From assembly GCF_030936135.1 (NCBI RefSeq), contig NW_026776913.1:1798001-1862000 (forward strand): DNA of 64,000 nucleotides, read 5' to 3'. A program made the position numbers and the translations under genes. Positions within the stretch are counted from its first letter, which is position 1. Every line of letters starts with the position of its first letter. The notes below the pieces were generated by a model. It did not search any database, was not told where the DNA came from, and saw only the letters and a list, made by a program, of their open reading frames with translations. Positions 41,934 to 53,872 of the stretch are shown one piece after another. This stretch comes from Gavia stellata (Eukaryota; Chordata; Aves; Gaviiformes; Gaviidae).

Positions 41934-43079
41934 ACAGGATCTCCTCTGCATGCTGCCTGCACTGTTGGCTCTTCTTCCGAAGCTGCTGTCAAGCAGAACA
42001 AAAGCCCAAAAAGGCCCATTGATCCACGGATTTGGGAGCAAAAACCTCCTTGTCACATCATGCCCTCTTAGAGACCAAGGGATGGATTTTGAACTGATCT
42101 CTGTGTGTGTCTAGTGACAGTGGGGATGGTGAGTGTCACTGAGGGACATACCCAGGGCAGAGCCATCAGGGTGAGCATCTCCTGACTCGAGCAGGAGAGA
42201 CGGACAAGACAATGGTCAAGTCTCTTCCAACCTGAGTTATTCTGTCATGCAGTGAGTCTTTCCTTTGGAGACAGAATAGGCAGAGAAAGGATAAAAGACA
42301 GAGAGGCAGAAGTAGAGAGATGAAATGTGCCAATATAAAGACAGTAGTTCTTCTGAGCAATGCTTCTCCAATTGAACAAAAGATAAGAGAATTTATTTTG
42401 CTAAGGGGCTGCATAAAACCACTCACAGAGAGCAAGGGAGTGGAATCATCTTGCCAGTACCTGCCCTTGCTGCTGTTAAGAAAAAACTATGGAAAAAATC
42501 ATGAAACTTCATGAAAAGCCAGCCATGCTGGAAAGGAACACTTTTCCAGCTATTACATTGAGGTCTTTTCTGCAGAGCTGTCAAGTTTCTCCTAAAAATC
42601 TACATGCGGGGCTGGATTCAGTTACCCACACAGAGGTGGTCGCTGCCCTGTGGAGCTGAAGCACCCACGTGGGAAATGCATCCCACGACGTCTGGGAGCC
42701 CTTCTGGAGCCTGAGCTGGTAGGCAGGCAGAGTACCTCGGGGTGGTGGAAGACATCGCCTGCCTTCAGCGCCGCTGGGCAGCGCTGTGACGAGGCCTCTC
42801 CAGCACAGCAGCACGTTGTGTCCCCTTGGGTGCTGGCTGTGAGGTCAGGTCTGAGCAGCCAGCAGTGGGGAGACAGATACTCTGAGGTCTCAAAAGCCAT
42901 TGCAATGCTGGACCCAACAAGATGACAGATTTGGGGAGGTCAGGGGGAGCTGGGACAAGATTTGGAGGAGGGCAGAGAGGTTTGGCCAACAAAGATGAAA
43001 GGTTTTGAAGAGGAAAGATGCGTTTGGGTAATCCTGATGCCACTGTGATACTGACTGAGAAAACATTCACGTGAGGCCT
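41934..43079. other. OR 3' flank and intergenic DNA with a short CR1 tail
   Basis: 41940-42150 is homologous to the 3' flank of the OR at 10734 (11860-12120). 42160-42265 holds a short CR1 3' tail remnant ('aatggtcaagtctcttccaacctgagttattctgtcat'). The rest (42270-43079) has no recognised gene; 42640-42900 is GC-rich. Confidence 0.5.
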
Positions 43080-43345
43080 TTACCCTCTTTCTAAGCAGTA
43101 ACCTGAAGCCCTAACCCTACCCTGATATGGCACCCTTCACCCTGACAGGAATCCACTGCTCTAATCCCTAACCTCAAACCTTACCTCTAAACCAAAGCCC
43201 CAAACCAGAAACTCCTCCTCCTACCCTGTTACTCACTCCAATTCCCAGCCTTTATCCCTGCCATTAAATGCTAGCCTTGACCCTCACCCTCCCCACAGCC
43301 CTACACAAACCCTAATCCACAAAGCGAGCCCCTCCCCTGGCACTA
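43080..43345 (+). repeat. Degenerate CCCTAA-like (telomere-type) tract
   Basis: Contains CCCTAACCCTACCCTGA (43109-43125), then scattered ACCCT/CCTAAC/CTAACC/CCCTAA words to 43320 ('atccctaacctcaaaccttacc', 'ctacacaaaccctaatcc'). Spacing is irregular, so it is either a decayed interstitial telomere tract or a C-rich stretch that mimics one. Confidence 0.4.
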
Positions 43346-43379
43346 ACTGGACACCCTCAGCAGAACACCAAACCCTCCC

Positions 43380-44870
43380 CAAAGCCCAACAGGGCCAAGG
43401 TCTTTGTCCTCTGGGCTATGGCAGTTGCCTCTGCTACTGACGCCTACCAGGAGAAACCCGGAGGCTCTGGACTTTGGTTCTTCCTCGCCCCTTCTGGGGA
43501 GGTTGGGAAGTGTTGCGCTGTTTTTCTGCACTTGGCATTGCTCATCCTCACATCCCCCTGTCCCCAGGAAGAGCCCTGAGCCACACGTGAGGGACCAGCT
43601 CTGCCTGCCCAGGGCCTGGGGCTCAGGGTTTGGCCTTTCTGCTTCATCTAACAATCCAAGGGCTTTCTCAGCATTACAGCCACCTGCACAGTGCCTTTGC
43701 CTCCCTGCAATCACAGCCTCCAGTTATCGGCTCTAACGAGTCCCTGGGGAGGCTCTGTCACTAATGGCCCTCATTTTATATATATATATATATATTAATG
43801 CTTCAAGGTTCTTTAGCTTTTGCTTCTGCCTTTGACTTCTTGAGAGGTTTGATCCCTCTCATCATCAGATTTTCATGGATTACAGGCCCAAATACACCGT
43901 GGGGCTCATTAAAGTACAGAAAGCCCTAATGAGCTATTTCCCTGCGTGTCACTTTCTTCAAGTCTTCAAGACTTGTGCAGCTAATTGGAATCATTTCATA
44001 GTGCAGTTAAAGAGGAAGATTTCAAAGTGCCCCTAATAAAAAATACATTTTTTAAAATGTTACATTTTATTCCTTTCAGTTTAAAGAAGAGGTGACAGCA
44101 GCATTCTCCAGTTGATATTGACCCAGAGTGTCGGGGAGGAAAAGCAGTCCCTTGAGGCCTGACACTGCATGGACACCCTTGCTCCTCACCTCCCCAGCCC
44201 CACCATTTCTGTCCTTGGCCACCTGGGACTTGCCTCACTTTGCCTTCCGTCAGACTTCTCGGGACTCTGGGAGCTGAATGTTACAGCGCCATTGCACCAC
44301 CTCCCACCTGCTTTCCTTAGAGAACTGCCTGCACACCGGCAGAGGGAATGTTCCTCTTTGCAAGCAAAGAGAAGGAAAGCAAGGAAAAGTTTCATAAACA
44401 TTAAAACGCACTCCTCAGCCACACGTAAAGTACAAGCTAGGTCTCATGAGGCTGACTTTCGACAAGGGATAATCTCATGAGAAATGCTTTAGATAGGGAG
44501 ATACAAAAAAGTAAATATCAACATAATTAAAGAGTTGGCTCTTAAAGAGAGACAATAAGACTACTGAAGGACAGGCCGGCTTTTAGTCCCTGAAGCTCAA
44601 AGCAGCAGCATAGGTGAGAGGTACCAGAACGAACAAAGAGAAAGGGAAGGAGAAAACTGGAGAATAATGGAAAGGGCCTTTGCCCAGGCAGTCTGCATCT
44701 GAAACGACGACTTTAGAAATGGTCTTTGTATCAGGGCAGGGGAAAGTCTATGAAAGATCAGAGAAATGAAAGACAGCGTAGGACAGGCAGAAGAGTGGTA
44801 TTGAAGTTACAGGGGAAGGTCAGCATTTCCTTGGAATATGACTTTTGAGAGGTCATGGGATTGGTAGAGG
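43380..44870 (+). repeat. R block, complete copy
   Basis: Aligns by eye along its length with 59380-60740. Shared landmarks: 'tttgtcctctgggctatggcagttg', 'ttatcggctctaacgagtccctggggaggct', 'attctccagttgatatgga/tgac', 'agcagtcccttgaggcc', 'cttgctcctcacctc', 'aggtgagaggtacc'. It contains a (TA)10 tract at 43777-43795. The last 270 bp are also the left edge of copy A' and correspond to position 1 onward. No coding capacity recognised; origin unknown. Confidence 0.65.
43777..43795. repeat. (TA)n microsatellite
   Basis: About ten TA units inside the R block. The tract is absent at the equivalent place near 59765, so it expanded after the R blocks separated. Confidence 0.85.
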
Positions 44871-44889
44871 TCTCTTGTGAGTGAGGACA

Positions 44890-46765
44890 AAGCAATGGTG
44901 CACCCCTCTTGGAAAGAAGGCCAAAAGTGCACCCCAGGGAACCCCAGGCTGTACAAGCTCACTTTACAGAATCACAGAATCACAGAATCACTAAGGTTGG
45001 AAAAGACCTGTAAGATCATCAAGTCCAACCATCAACCTACAAACCCCACCATGCCCATTAAACCATGTCTCACAATGCCTCGTCCACACGTTCCTTGAAA
45101 ACCTCCAAGGATGGTGACTCCAGCACTTCCCTGGGCAGCTTATTCCATTGCCTTACCACTCTCTCAGTAAAGAAATTTTTTCTAATATCTAGTCTAAACC
45201 TCCCCTGGTGCAACTTGAGGCCATTTCCTCTTGTCCTGTCACTAGTCACTTGGGAGAAGAGGCCAACACCCACCTCTCTGAAACCCCCTTTCAGGTAATT
45301 GTAGAGAGCGATGAGGTCTCCCCTCAGCCTCCTCTTCTGCAGACTGAACAACCCCAGTTCCCTCAGCCGCTCCTCATAAGACTTCTGCTCCAGACACCTC
45401 AGGAGCTTTCTCGCCCTTCTCTGGACACACTCCAGCACCTCAATGTCCTTCTTGTATTGAGGGGCCCAAAACTGAACACAGTATTCAAGGTACGGCCTCA
45501 CCAGCGCCGAGTACAGGTGTACTCGTTTGGTGAGGAGTGTGCCATCAGTTAGAGGCCTCTTGGGTGACATTTCTGGCACCTTGAAAGAGAAGAATTTGTC
45601 CAAAAGCAGTCAGCATGGACTCACCAAGGGTGAATCATGCCTCACCGACTTGATTGCCTTCATGATGAAGTAGCTGCATTTGTGCATGAGGGGAGAACAG
45701 TAGATGTTGTTTACCTCAGCTTAAGCAAGACTTGTGGCATGGTCTCCCTCAATATTCTTCTACCCAAGTTAGGTTCTTACAGTCTGGATGGGTTGACAAA
45801 CAGATGGGTGAAGCACCAGTTGGATGATCAGGCTGGGAGAGCAGGGGTCATAGTCTACCTGGAGGCTAATGGGACATACTGGGGCATGTGGGGCAGCACA
45901 GGGGACTCTGCTGAGACCTGGGCAGTTTAATACGTGTAGCTATGACTTGGAGGAGGCAACTCTCACCTTGTTTGTCGATGACCCTAAATTGGGAGGACCA
46001 TTGCTGTGCCCTAGGGATGCCATAGAGGGGAAACTGGAGAGGTGGGAGGACCGTCCTGTCAGAACCTTCATGGGATAGAAGGCGGCCAAATGGCAGGTCC
46101 TGCACCTGGGACAGACTAACGCCCTGCAGTGGTAGGGGCTGAGGACTGCCTGGCTGGGGATCAGCTCTGCGTAAATGGCCCTGGTGGTGCTGGAGGACAG
46201 AAAGCAAATTAGAACATCTGTACACTACCATGTAAATTTCTGGGCCTCATGTGTGGCAGGGGAGGAGGGAGTGAGCGGCTGTCTGGCTGCTGGGCTATTG
46301 GCCAGAAATAACCCATTACAGCAAGGAACATGTTGATAGCCGGGAGCGAGTTCAGAGGAAGACCGCCAAGATGCTCAGGGGCTTGAGGACTTACATTGGA
46401 GGAGGAACTGAGGGACAAGTCCTTGTTCAGCCTGGAGAAGGGAAGGCCTCAGGAATATCAGCCTGCCAGTCACTGTGGGTATGTTTTCAGGGAGATGGAA
46501 CCAGTCTTGTCACCGTGACCTTTGGCAGGAGGATAATCAACAATAGTCAAGTGTTGAAATAAGGACTAGTCAGGCTGGAGATAAGGAAAAACATTTTCTC
46601 CATGAGGGCATCCAAGCATCAGAGCAGGTTTCCCAGAGACATTGTGCCATCTCTGTCCTTGGATGCTTTCAGCCTCCACTGGATAAAGCCTTAAGCAACG
46701 TGGTCTGACTCCATAGCTGCTTCTGCCATGAGAAGGAGGTCAGAGCAGAGACCCCCTGGAGTCCC
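44890..46765 (+). repeat. Old CR1 LINE, interrupted (A' copy)
   Basis: Counterpart of 288-2170 with the same interruption by a minus-strand CR1 at 44962-45542. The GFTKGESCLT-type region lies at about 45610-45650, and the degraded C-terminus ends near 46765. Confidence 0.8.
44962..45542 (-). repeat. Nested CR1 LINE 3' end (A' copy)
   Basis: Counterpart of 359-940. Minus-strand frame of 177 codons with the same motifs ([33 protein letters not shown]). The tail 'cagaatcacagaatcacagaatcactaagg' has one more AGAATCAC unit than copy A. Confidence 0.92.
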
Positions 46766-46774
46766 ATTCAGAAG

Positions 46775-47255
46775 AGTGGAAAACTAAATGATGCTGCAGT
46801 TCCTTCCCCTCTGGGTCTTTCCTTGATGAGAGTCAGGAAAGTTTTCACTTCCCCATTACCACCATGGAAGTAAGTCAGATGTTAGTATGGTCAGATCAGC
46901 TGGAGCTTGCTTATCCGCTTCCAGGCAGTGTTGCTCAGATGCAGGGCTGCTTGACAGGTATCTCTCAAGCAGCCCTGATCATTCCCTTTGCTTCACCTTT
47001 CATTCCCCTTTCACTCTTTTCCCACCTCTCAAGCCCTACTCTTCAATCATCCTTATCCCCTCCCATGTAAAAAGCCAACTCGTTTTCACCATTTCCCCAC
47101 TGGCCCTGCCTTGGCTTCACTTTGGACCCTCCTTTGGTGGTTCTGAGATGGTTACCACCGTACTTTCTACCTTGGTTAGCAGCTCCATTACACTAGCAGT
47201 CTTCTTGTCATCTGTAGTGTTCTGATCTTGTTGGAGGCACCACGACTCAGGATGA
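46775..47255 (+). repeat. Pyrimidine-rich repeat (A' copy)
   Basis: Counterpart of 2180-2650, with minor base differences. Confidence 0.5.
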
Positions 47256-47334
47256 CCATTGGCACACGTGCTTTAACAGCTGGACTGTTGGAGCTTCAGT
47301 CCAGAGAGACCTTGACACACCTGGAGATTTGGCC

Positions 47335-47555
47335 ATGTCCTGGACCAAGCTGGGGTGGAGTTAACTTTCCCCATAGCAGCCCTCATGGTGCTCAGCTTTG
47401 TATTTGTAGCCGGAGTGCTGTTGCTACCACACCGCTGTTTTGGCTCTTGCTTAGCAGTGCTGGTACAGCGTCAAGGCTACCTCTCCAACCTCCCTCCCCT
47501 GCAAAGGCCTGGGGAGGTGGGCAAGGGCTTGGGAGGGGACAGAAAGTGTTTTGGG
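47335..47555 (+). mobile_element. ERV LTR fragment (fossil, A' copy)
   Basis: Duplication partner of the LTR fragment at 2740-2960. Same limits; no internal genes; broken. Confidence 0.6.
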
Positions 47556-48820
47556 TGCTCTTGGGATGTGTCCTTCACACAATGATGTGTTTTGCATCGG
47601 TCTAAGGCTATCCACTGTGGAAAGTGGACTTATGAGGAGGTAAGACGGCCTTAATATACAGGTGAGGAATGTCTTCTATGTTGTATTGAACTATGTCTAC
47701 CTTTGGTTTTGTTTGTTGGCAAGTAAGAAACTTCCTTCTGTGCCTGTGTGCAGCTCGTTCTCCAGGTGAAACAGTGGGAACTGGTGCCAAGGGGCTGAAA
47801 CATGCAGCTGCAGGCTTTAGTTGAGAAGACTCTGTTTGTACAGCACTGCTGTAAGGCGCACGTGGTTGAAGATAGAAATGGTGGAGTTGGTGGAAGGTAC
47901 CAAGACTGCCCATATAGTTTCTGCCATAAAGGGTAGTGACTTCCATATATATTCCTCCTCAGTTAGGATATGCTCTCTTTCAAAATCAGTTGCAGATTGC
48001 TGCTGTCACTTAAGGTTTATGCAGAAAAATAAAGGGAAGTGCGAAAAGAATAAATTCTTTCTTCCTGTTGGTGAATGATGAACTCTTTTCACTTTGAATA
48101 CACTCCTGAAACCTCTCAAATGAACCACATAAAACCAGAAAATCAGGAAAATTGGCTTGTTAGGGTGTTTTTCATGTTCGAGTGCCCTCTGGAGCCAAGT
48201 TCCTGAACTGCATATCCTGAAAGATTGAACAGGCCTCTGGAGAAGGAAAAGCAGAAGCAAACCTCCAGGTTTCTGAGGGGGTTAGTGAGCCCCGCCAAGC
48301 GCCATCACTGCAGAGACCACAGAGGGAACGCTGGACAAGGTGACCATCCCTGGGGGCTGGTGAAAGAGGAAGTCAGAGGTGATGGATAAGAGGTGGCAAA
48401 TGAAATGTGGGGGTGGCTCTGATGCCAAGCAGGCCCTTGATGTCTTTCTCTAAGGAGGATGACCTAGTCCTGACCCCCATCACCTTGCAAAAGGCATCCT
48501 GTCCCTCACTGGATGCTCAGGGCTCTTCCTATGAGCAGTGGGATGTGGGGTGCGCAATGACAAGTGCAGGACAGCGGTCACACAGCTCCCAGCCTCTATG
48601 AAGGATGAGGAGGCAAGAAAGCACTGGGGCTGTAAGGAAATGGTGACCTCCTTGGAAGAGGCAGAAGTGACAGCGAAGAGGACAAGGACCCCACTTGTGT
48701 TATTGAGAGGTCCCAGACCCACCAAGACTCTCAGCTGTCCCCACCGCAGGCTTTCCTACACTGTCCTATGCCTGTGCCTGTTTCCCAGCAGATTTAACCA
48801 CCTACCATGACTTCCTGAAT
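47556..48820. other. Intergenic, nothing recognised (A' copy)
   Basis: Duplicate of 2961-4225. No gene or nameable repeat. Confidence 0.55.
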
Positions 48821-49728
48821 ACAGTAATACAATAAATTCAGTAAGTTTGCAGATGATGGTGAAATAGGAGGAGGTCTGGATTTGATTGAGGGTGGAGAGG
48901 CCTTATAGAGAGAACTGGATAGACTGGAGAGCTGGGCAATCGCCAACCACATCAAATTTAACAGGAGCAAGAGCTGGATTCTCCACCTGGGATGCAGTAA
49001 TCCGAGTTATACATACAAACTGGGGGAGGAGAGGCTGAAGAGCAGCCCTGCAGAAAGAGATCTGGGGTTTTTGGGTTCAGGGCAAATTGAATAGGAGTCA
49101 ATAGTGTGCCATGGCAGTCAAAAGGGCCACCCGTGTCCTGGGGTGCATCAAGCACATCATCGCTAGCTGGTGGAGGGAGGTGATTGTCCCACTCCGCACT
49201 GCACTGGTACGGCCCCACCTCAAGTGCTGTGTGCCGTTTGGGGCACCTCAGTAGAAGAAGGACACCAAAGTGTTGGAGTGTCCAGGGAGGGGCAACCAAG
49301 GTGGTGAAAGGTCTCGAGGGCAAGACTTGGGAGCAGTGGCTGAGGTCACTTGATTTGTTCAGCTTGGAGAAGAGAAGGCTGAGGGGTGACCTCATCGCAG
49401 TCTACAACTTCCTCAAGGAGGCAGCGGAGAGGGAGATGCTGATCTCCCCTCTCTGGTGACCAGCGATAGGACCCGAGGAAATGGAATGGAGCTGTGTCAG
49501 GGGACGTTCAGATTGGACATGAGTAAAAGGTTCTTCACTGAGAGGGCTGTTAGTCATGGGAACAGGCTCCCGAGGGAAGTGCTCACGGTACCAAGCCTGT
49601 CAGAGTTCAAGGAGCGTCTTGAAAACATATGTCATGTGCTTTAGTTTTAAGTAGTCCTGGTGAGGATTAGGGAGTTGGACTCAATGATCCTTATGGGTCC
49701 CTTCCAACATTAGATATTCAATGATTCC
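48821..49728 (+). repeat. CR1 LINE 3' fragment (A' copy)
   Basis: Counterpart of 4226-5130. The frame that is open in copy A is split here: [19 protein letters not shown] is followed by a frame change near 49422, then [13 protein letters not shown]. Confidence 0.88.
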
Positions 49729-50750
49729 TTGACTTCATCAGGTCAGTTCTGTCTTTTACATGCAGTTGTTGATCTTCAGAATGAGACTCATTCTATAGAA
49801 ACGCTGTTGCTGGTACCAGTTGCAAAACCGATTGTCTGACTGCAGGATCTGCCCAATTCTTTTCAAACCTTTTCCCCTCAATAGCAGGATGGAGAAGAAT
49901 ACCATCTGCACCCTCCTGCCCTTGACCATCACACCCAGAGCAGCGTAGTCATGCTTGCTACTTTCCAGGTCTCCTAGGACAACATCAGTGGTTCTCGTGT
50001 GGAAGAGCAGAAGGGGTTAACATTCCAAGATCAGGACAAGCTTCCGCAGCCTCCCAGCAATACACCCCTTGATCAAGGACAGCTGACAGAGCTCCTTAGA
50101 AGCTGCTAGAGCTTGCCAGCAGCTTGTCAGAAGTCTACGTCTCCTCTGACTCTTCTTACTTGGCAGCCAAAGGCCCCTTGAATGTCCTCAGAGGGCTCCA
50201 TGGATCTTCAAGACCCAGGTTCACTAAGGCTCTCAAAAAAGTCCCCAGGAGACATTGTCAGGACTCCATTCGGCCAAGAGCTGAGGAACTCGGGGTGATT
50301 CCAGTATTGATCCTGAAGTGAGCCCGAGGTTGGTCTAGAGGCATCCGAAGGTGCTTTCCAGCATGAATGGGTTTGTGATTCTGTCATCTCTCATAATAGC
50401 TACTGCAATTCTTGCAGTCATCAATTCCTCCTCTGCATCTGGATTAGCACCAAGCATGGTAACCCTAGAGCCACACCCTCTCAATGGTGTCAGGATGCCA
50501 CTTAGGACTGAAACATTTTATGTTCAAAGTTTCATTGTGGATGACTCTTTGTTTTCAGACAGAACAGGCCCTTCTCACAGCCTGAAACACCTGTGCATTG
50601 CAACATGATGCCAAATGAGAGGGATGCAATCAGAAATTCATGACACGAGGGTAATGATGTTATAACATCTGAGGGGTCCTTGGGAAAGCCAGTAAAAACT
50701 CAAAATGCCCTAAAAATCTCAGACATGATTTGTAAGGTTGGCTTTGCCAC
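49729..50750. other. Intergenic, nothing recognised (A' copy)
   Basis: Duplicate of 5131-6159, with a few scattered changes near 50635-50660. Confidence 0.55.
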
Positions 50751-51025
50751 TATGGCAGTCTGAGGGAGCTGGGTTTGTTCAGTGGGGAGAAGAGAAGGCT
50801 TTGGGGACACCTGGGGACAGCCTTTCCACACCTACCAGGAGATCACCAGGAAGAGGCAGCCAGGCTCTCCTTCCCTGTTGTGAATGATGGGAGGGTGAGG
50901 GCCAATGGACTTCACTTGAAACACCTGAGGAAAAGCTCTTTACCCATGAAGAGGGTCAAGCCCTGAGGCAGGTTGCCCAGAGAGGTTGTGCTCTGTCAAT
51001 CCTTGGATGTTTTCAAGTCTCACAC
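50751..51025 (+). repeat. Degraded CR1 3' fragment (A' copy)
   Basis: Counterpart of 6160-6435. Confidence 0.72.
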
Positions 51026-51145
51026 AAATAAAACTCTGAGCCACCTGGTGTGACTTGATAGCTGACCTTGCTGGGAGCAGCAGGTTGGCTCTCGTGCAGC
51101 ATGAGGGACTGCCCATTTCCTTCCACCACAGGGCTTCCCTGAACC

Positions 51146-51565
51146 ATGCTAGGGAAAGCACTCAGCTTCCCCATGACCATGGAGGTGAGCAAACCTAAGT
51201 TTGGTCAGATCATCTTTCTTGTCTCGTGCAAGTCACCACTGCTTACCTGGAGAGCTACTTGGCAGGTACCTCCAAACAGCCTCGATCATGTCCTTTGCTT
51301 CATCTTCTCTTTTCTTTTCCCCTCTTTTCCCCCATCAGAGCTCTGCCCTTTGGTCATCCTTACCTCCTCGCATACAAACAGCCCACCTGTGTTTGCTCTT
51401 CCCACACTGGTCTTGCCTTTGCTTGCTCTGTAGCTCTTTCTGAGATGGGCAGCATGGAGAATTCTATATTGGAAAGCAATTCCATTAAACTAATACCTCA
51501 TTTTACCATTTGTAGTGCCCTGCAATGCATGCTGTTGTCTCTTGAGAGACACCACAATCAGGGTG
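51146..51565 (+). repeat. Pyrimidine-rich repeat, second local copy (A')
   Basis: Counterpart of 6550-6970. Confidence 0.5.
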
Positions 51566-51687
51566 AGCCATTTGCACAAACAGCTGACAAAACAGTGACT
51601 CAGTCCATGAGGACCTGGAGGATCTCTGGGATTCAGCCAACAGAAACCTCCTGAATTTACAAGGAGAAGCCACTAGTCCTGTATCGG

Positions 51688-52680
51688 AGGGGGAAGAATA
51701 ACCCTGTACCTCAGGGCAGGCTGGTACCCAACTGGCTGAGCAGGGACCCAAAGCAGAAGGGCCTGGGCCCAACAAGGGATGCCGTATGACCCAGTAGCAC
51801 GTGCTCACAAGAAGAAAGATCAGCTGTGTTAGGAATGATGTGTTCACCCAGACAGTGGGAGTTATCGTCCTCGTCGAGTGAGCACCGTTGTGGCCACATT
51901 TGGAGTAGTGTGTCCCTCTGTGGGGTTTCCTGCTCTAGGCAATTCGGGAGGAACTGGAGAGTGCCCAGAAGAGCTCTGCAGAGATGGGGGTCGGGGTCTA
52001 GTGCCCTCCTTGGGGGTGCTGAGGCACCTGGGTGTTTGTCTGGTGGGTTTAGACTGGACATGAGAGAAAGAAATGCCACCCCAAGGGCAGTGCTGTGATA
52101 CAAGAGGCCACCCAGAGGGAGCCTGGGCCAGCCCAAGGCTTTGTGTTTCAAGGAACAGCCAGGGATGGCGGAGAGAAATCAGTAAAGGCAGTGAGATACT
52201 CAGGTGAGAACAAGAGGATGGAGTGTCCACAGCCTTCAAGGAAACAGGGCCAGGCGTACACACCATAGGACAGCCTTGGGTGGAGACGGTCGAGGGAGCT
52301 GGCAATGCCGAAAGCCCCCAACAGAGCTGACGTCCTCCTCCCCTTGGCTGTGGCTGTTGCCTGTGCCAGCCAGGGCCTTCCAGTAGGAACTTCATCGTTA
52401 CAGCAGGAGGGCCTCATGGACTCCTCTTCCCTACCCAGGAGCCTGGCTAGTTTCAAACCGTGTTTTTGCACTTGCTCAGGGATCTTCCTGGGGATGTGTG
52501 ATGGAGGGATGTTCCTTGACCACACTGCCCCAGGAAAAGCCCCGAGCAACGTGTCAGGGAAAATCGCATTCTCTGGGAATGTGTTGTGTATGTGACACAT
52601 TGCCCCAAGCAATGTGTGAGGCACCAAATCGCATTCTCTGTGATGCCGACTGGGGTGTCTGTCATGCACCCACCCTGAAT
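51688..52680 (+). repeat. CR1 variant followed by partial R block (A' copy)
   Basis: Counterpart of 7085-8050. This copy keeps 'caagaggccacccagagggagcctgggcc' (52098-52130), which has a 17-bp gap in copy A near 7508. It also carries an extra segment near 52510-52540 ('ttccttgaccacactgcccc') that copy A lacks. Confidence 0.6.
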
Positions 52681-53431
52681 GGGAATTGCTTTCCTGTTGG
52701 TCCTGTGATCTTCTTGCCAGCCCTGGCATCTCATGTAGCTCTGTGGGCCTGGATTTGAACCTTACATTGAGCAGCTGCCTTGAATTCTGTACCACAATGT
52801 GGGGATGAACACGAGACAGCTGCCAATACAGTCAGTGAAGATCAAATAAACCCAACACGTGGAGGAGAGGAAGAAAGAGACGGAGCTCTCCCTGTGGCAT
52901 ACGACTCCATTCCATCCTATGAATGTCTCTATAGGCTGAACTGAACATAATGAGTAGGGACAGGTTCAGTTGCCCTTAATTTGGGCAGCAGCTGTCCTTT
53001 CAGTTGGCCAAAGGAAATTCCCAAGAGCCTCCAAGAAGATGCCCCAGATGTTGGCCTGTCTCTACATCAGCCTGCACGTACCTTCAATCTGTCTGTATTA
53101 CTGGCACATATCTTTGACCACCTCTGGCACCTCAGATGTCACCAGACAACTGCATCTGAACAGCTCACTCCTGGCCTCCAGCTCCATTAATTACCATGGG
53201 AGCTGAGAGCAGGAGCTCACATGCAGGTGCCTATTGTGTGTCCACCTGAAGGGGGGCAGGAGGAATCCCACCTGCTGTGGGTCTGTGGTGTGCATGGGAG
53301 GGAGCTGAGTGCCCTTCCAGCCCCAGCACTCCAAACCCAGGATGAGATGCCTTGTCGGGCTCAGCTGCATCCCTTCCCTCAGCAGGGGTAAAGGAGATCC
53401 CTGCCTGTCCCTGTCTGGCTGTCCTGTCTAA

Positions 53432-53872
53432 AGATGGGCCAAGAAAAGTTGATATTTAGGTGTGAGTCTGTCTCTCAGCAGGGAAATGACAGTTCTGGAA
53501 AGGAGTGTCTCTCCCCAGCTGCGGGAGGGAACCTCAGTGATTGCTCCAGCCTGTTTCACAGCAGGTTCCCCTGGAGCCCCAGGGACCCCTGGGGGGAGCC
53601 CCGAGGGGCAGAGAAAGTGCCGCCTTGGGCTGCTCCTCTGCTGCTGAGCTGGGCCGGGCTCCTGGGATGGAGGGAGCTCATGGCAAGCAGGCAGCACTGC
53701 CGAGAGACAGCTCTGCCCAGGAGCAGCTCCTCTGCAGAGCGCAGCAGGGCTGAGGGCACTGCCTGCAGGCACCGAGGGGAGAGGATCAAGGCAGAGAGAG
53801 GTTAAAGGCAGTCTGGGGTGGGAGGACAGAGGCGAGCTCACTGGAGGAGAAATCTTCACAGCCCTTGACATG
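53432..53872 (+). promoter_or_regulatory. Predicted promoter plus 5' non-coding exon of the OR at 55694
   Basis: Near-identical to 8803-9243. CCCNNGGG sites are at 53577-53584 and 53586-53593. The donor 'atgGTAAGTCTCTGG' has GT at 53873. The predicted intron 53873-55669 ends 'tcattttttggacAG'. It is the most distant of the blocks from its coding exon (about 1.8 kb). Confidence 0.5.
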
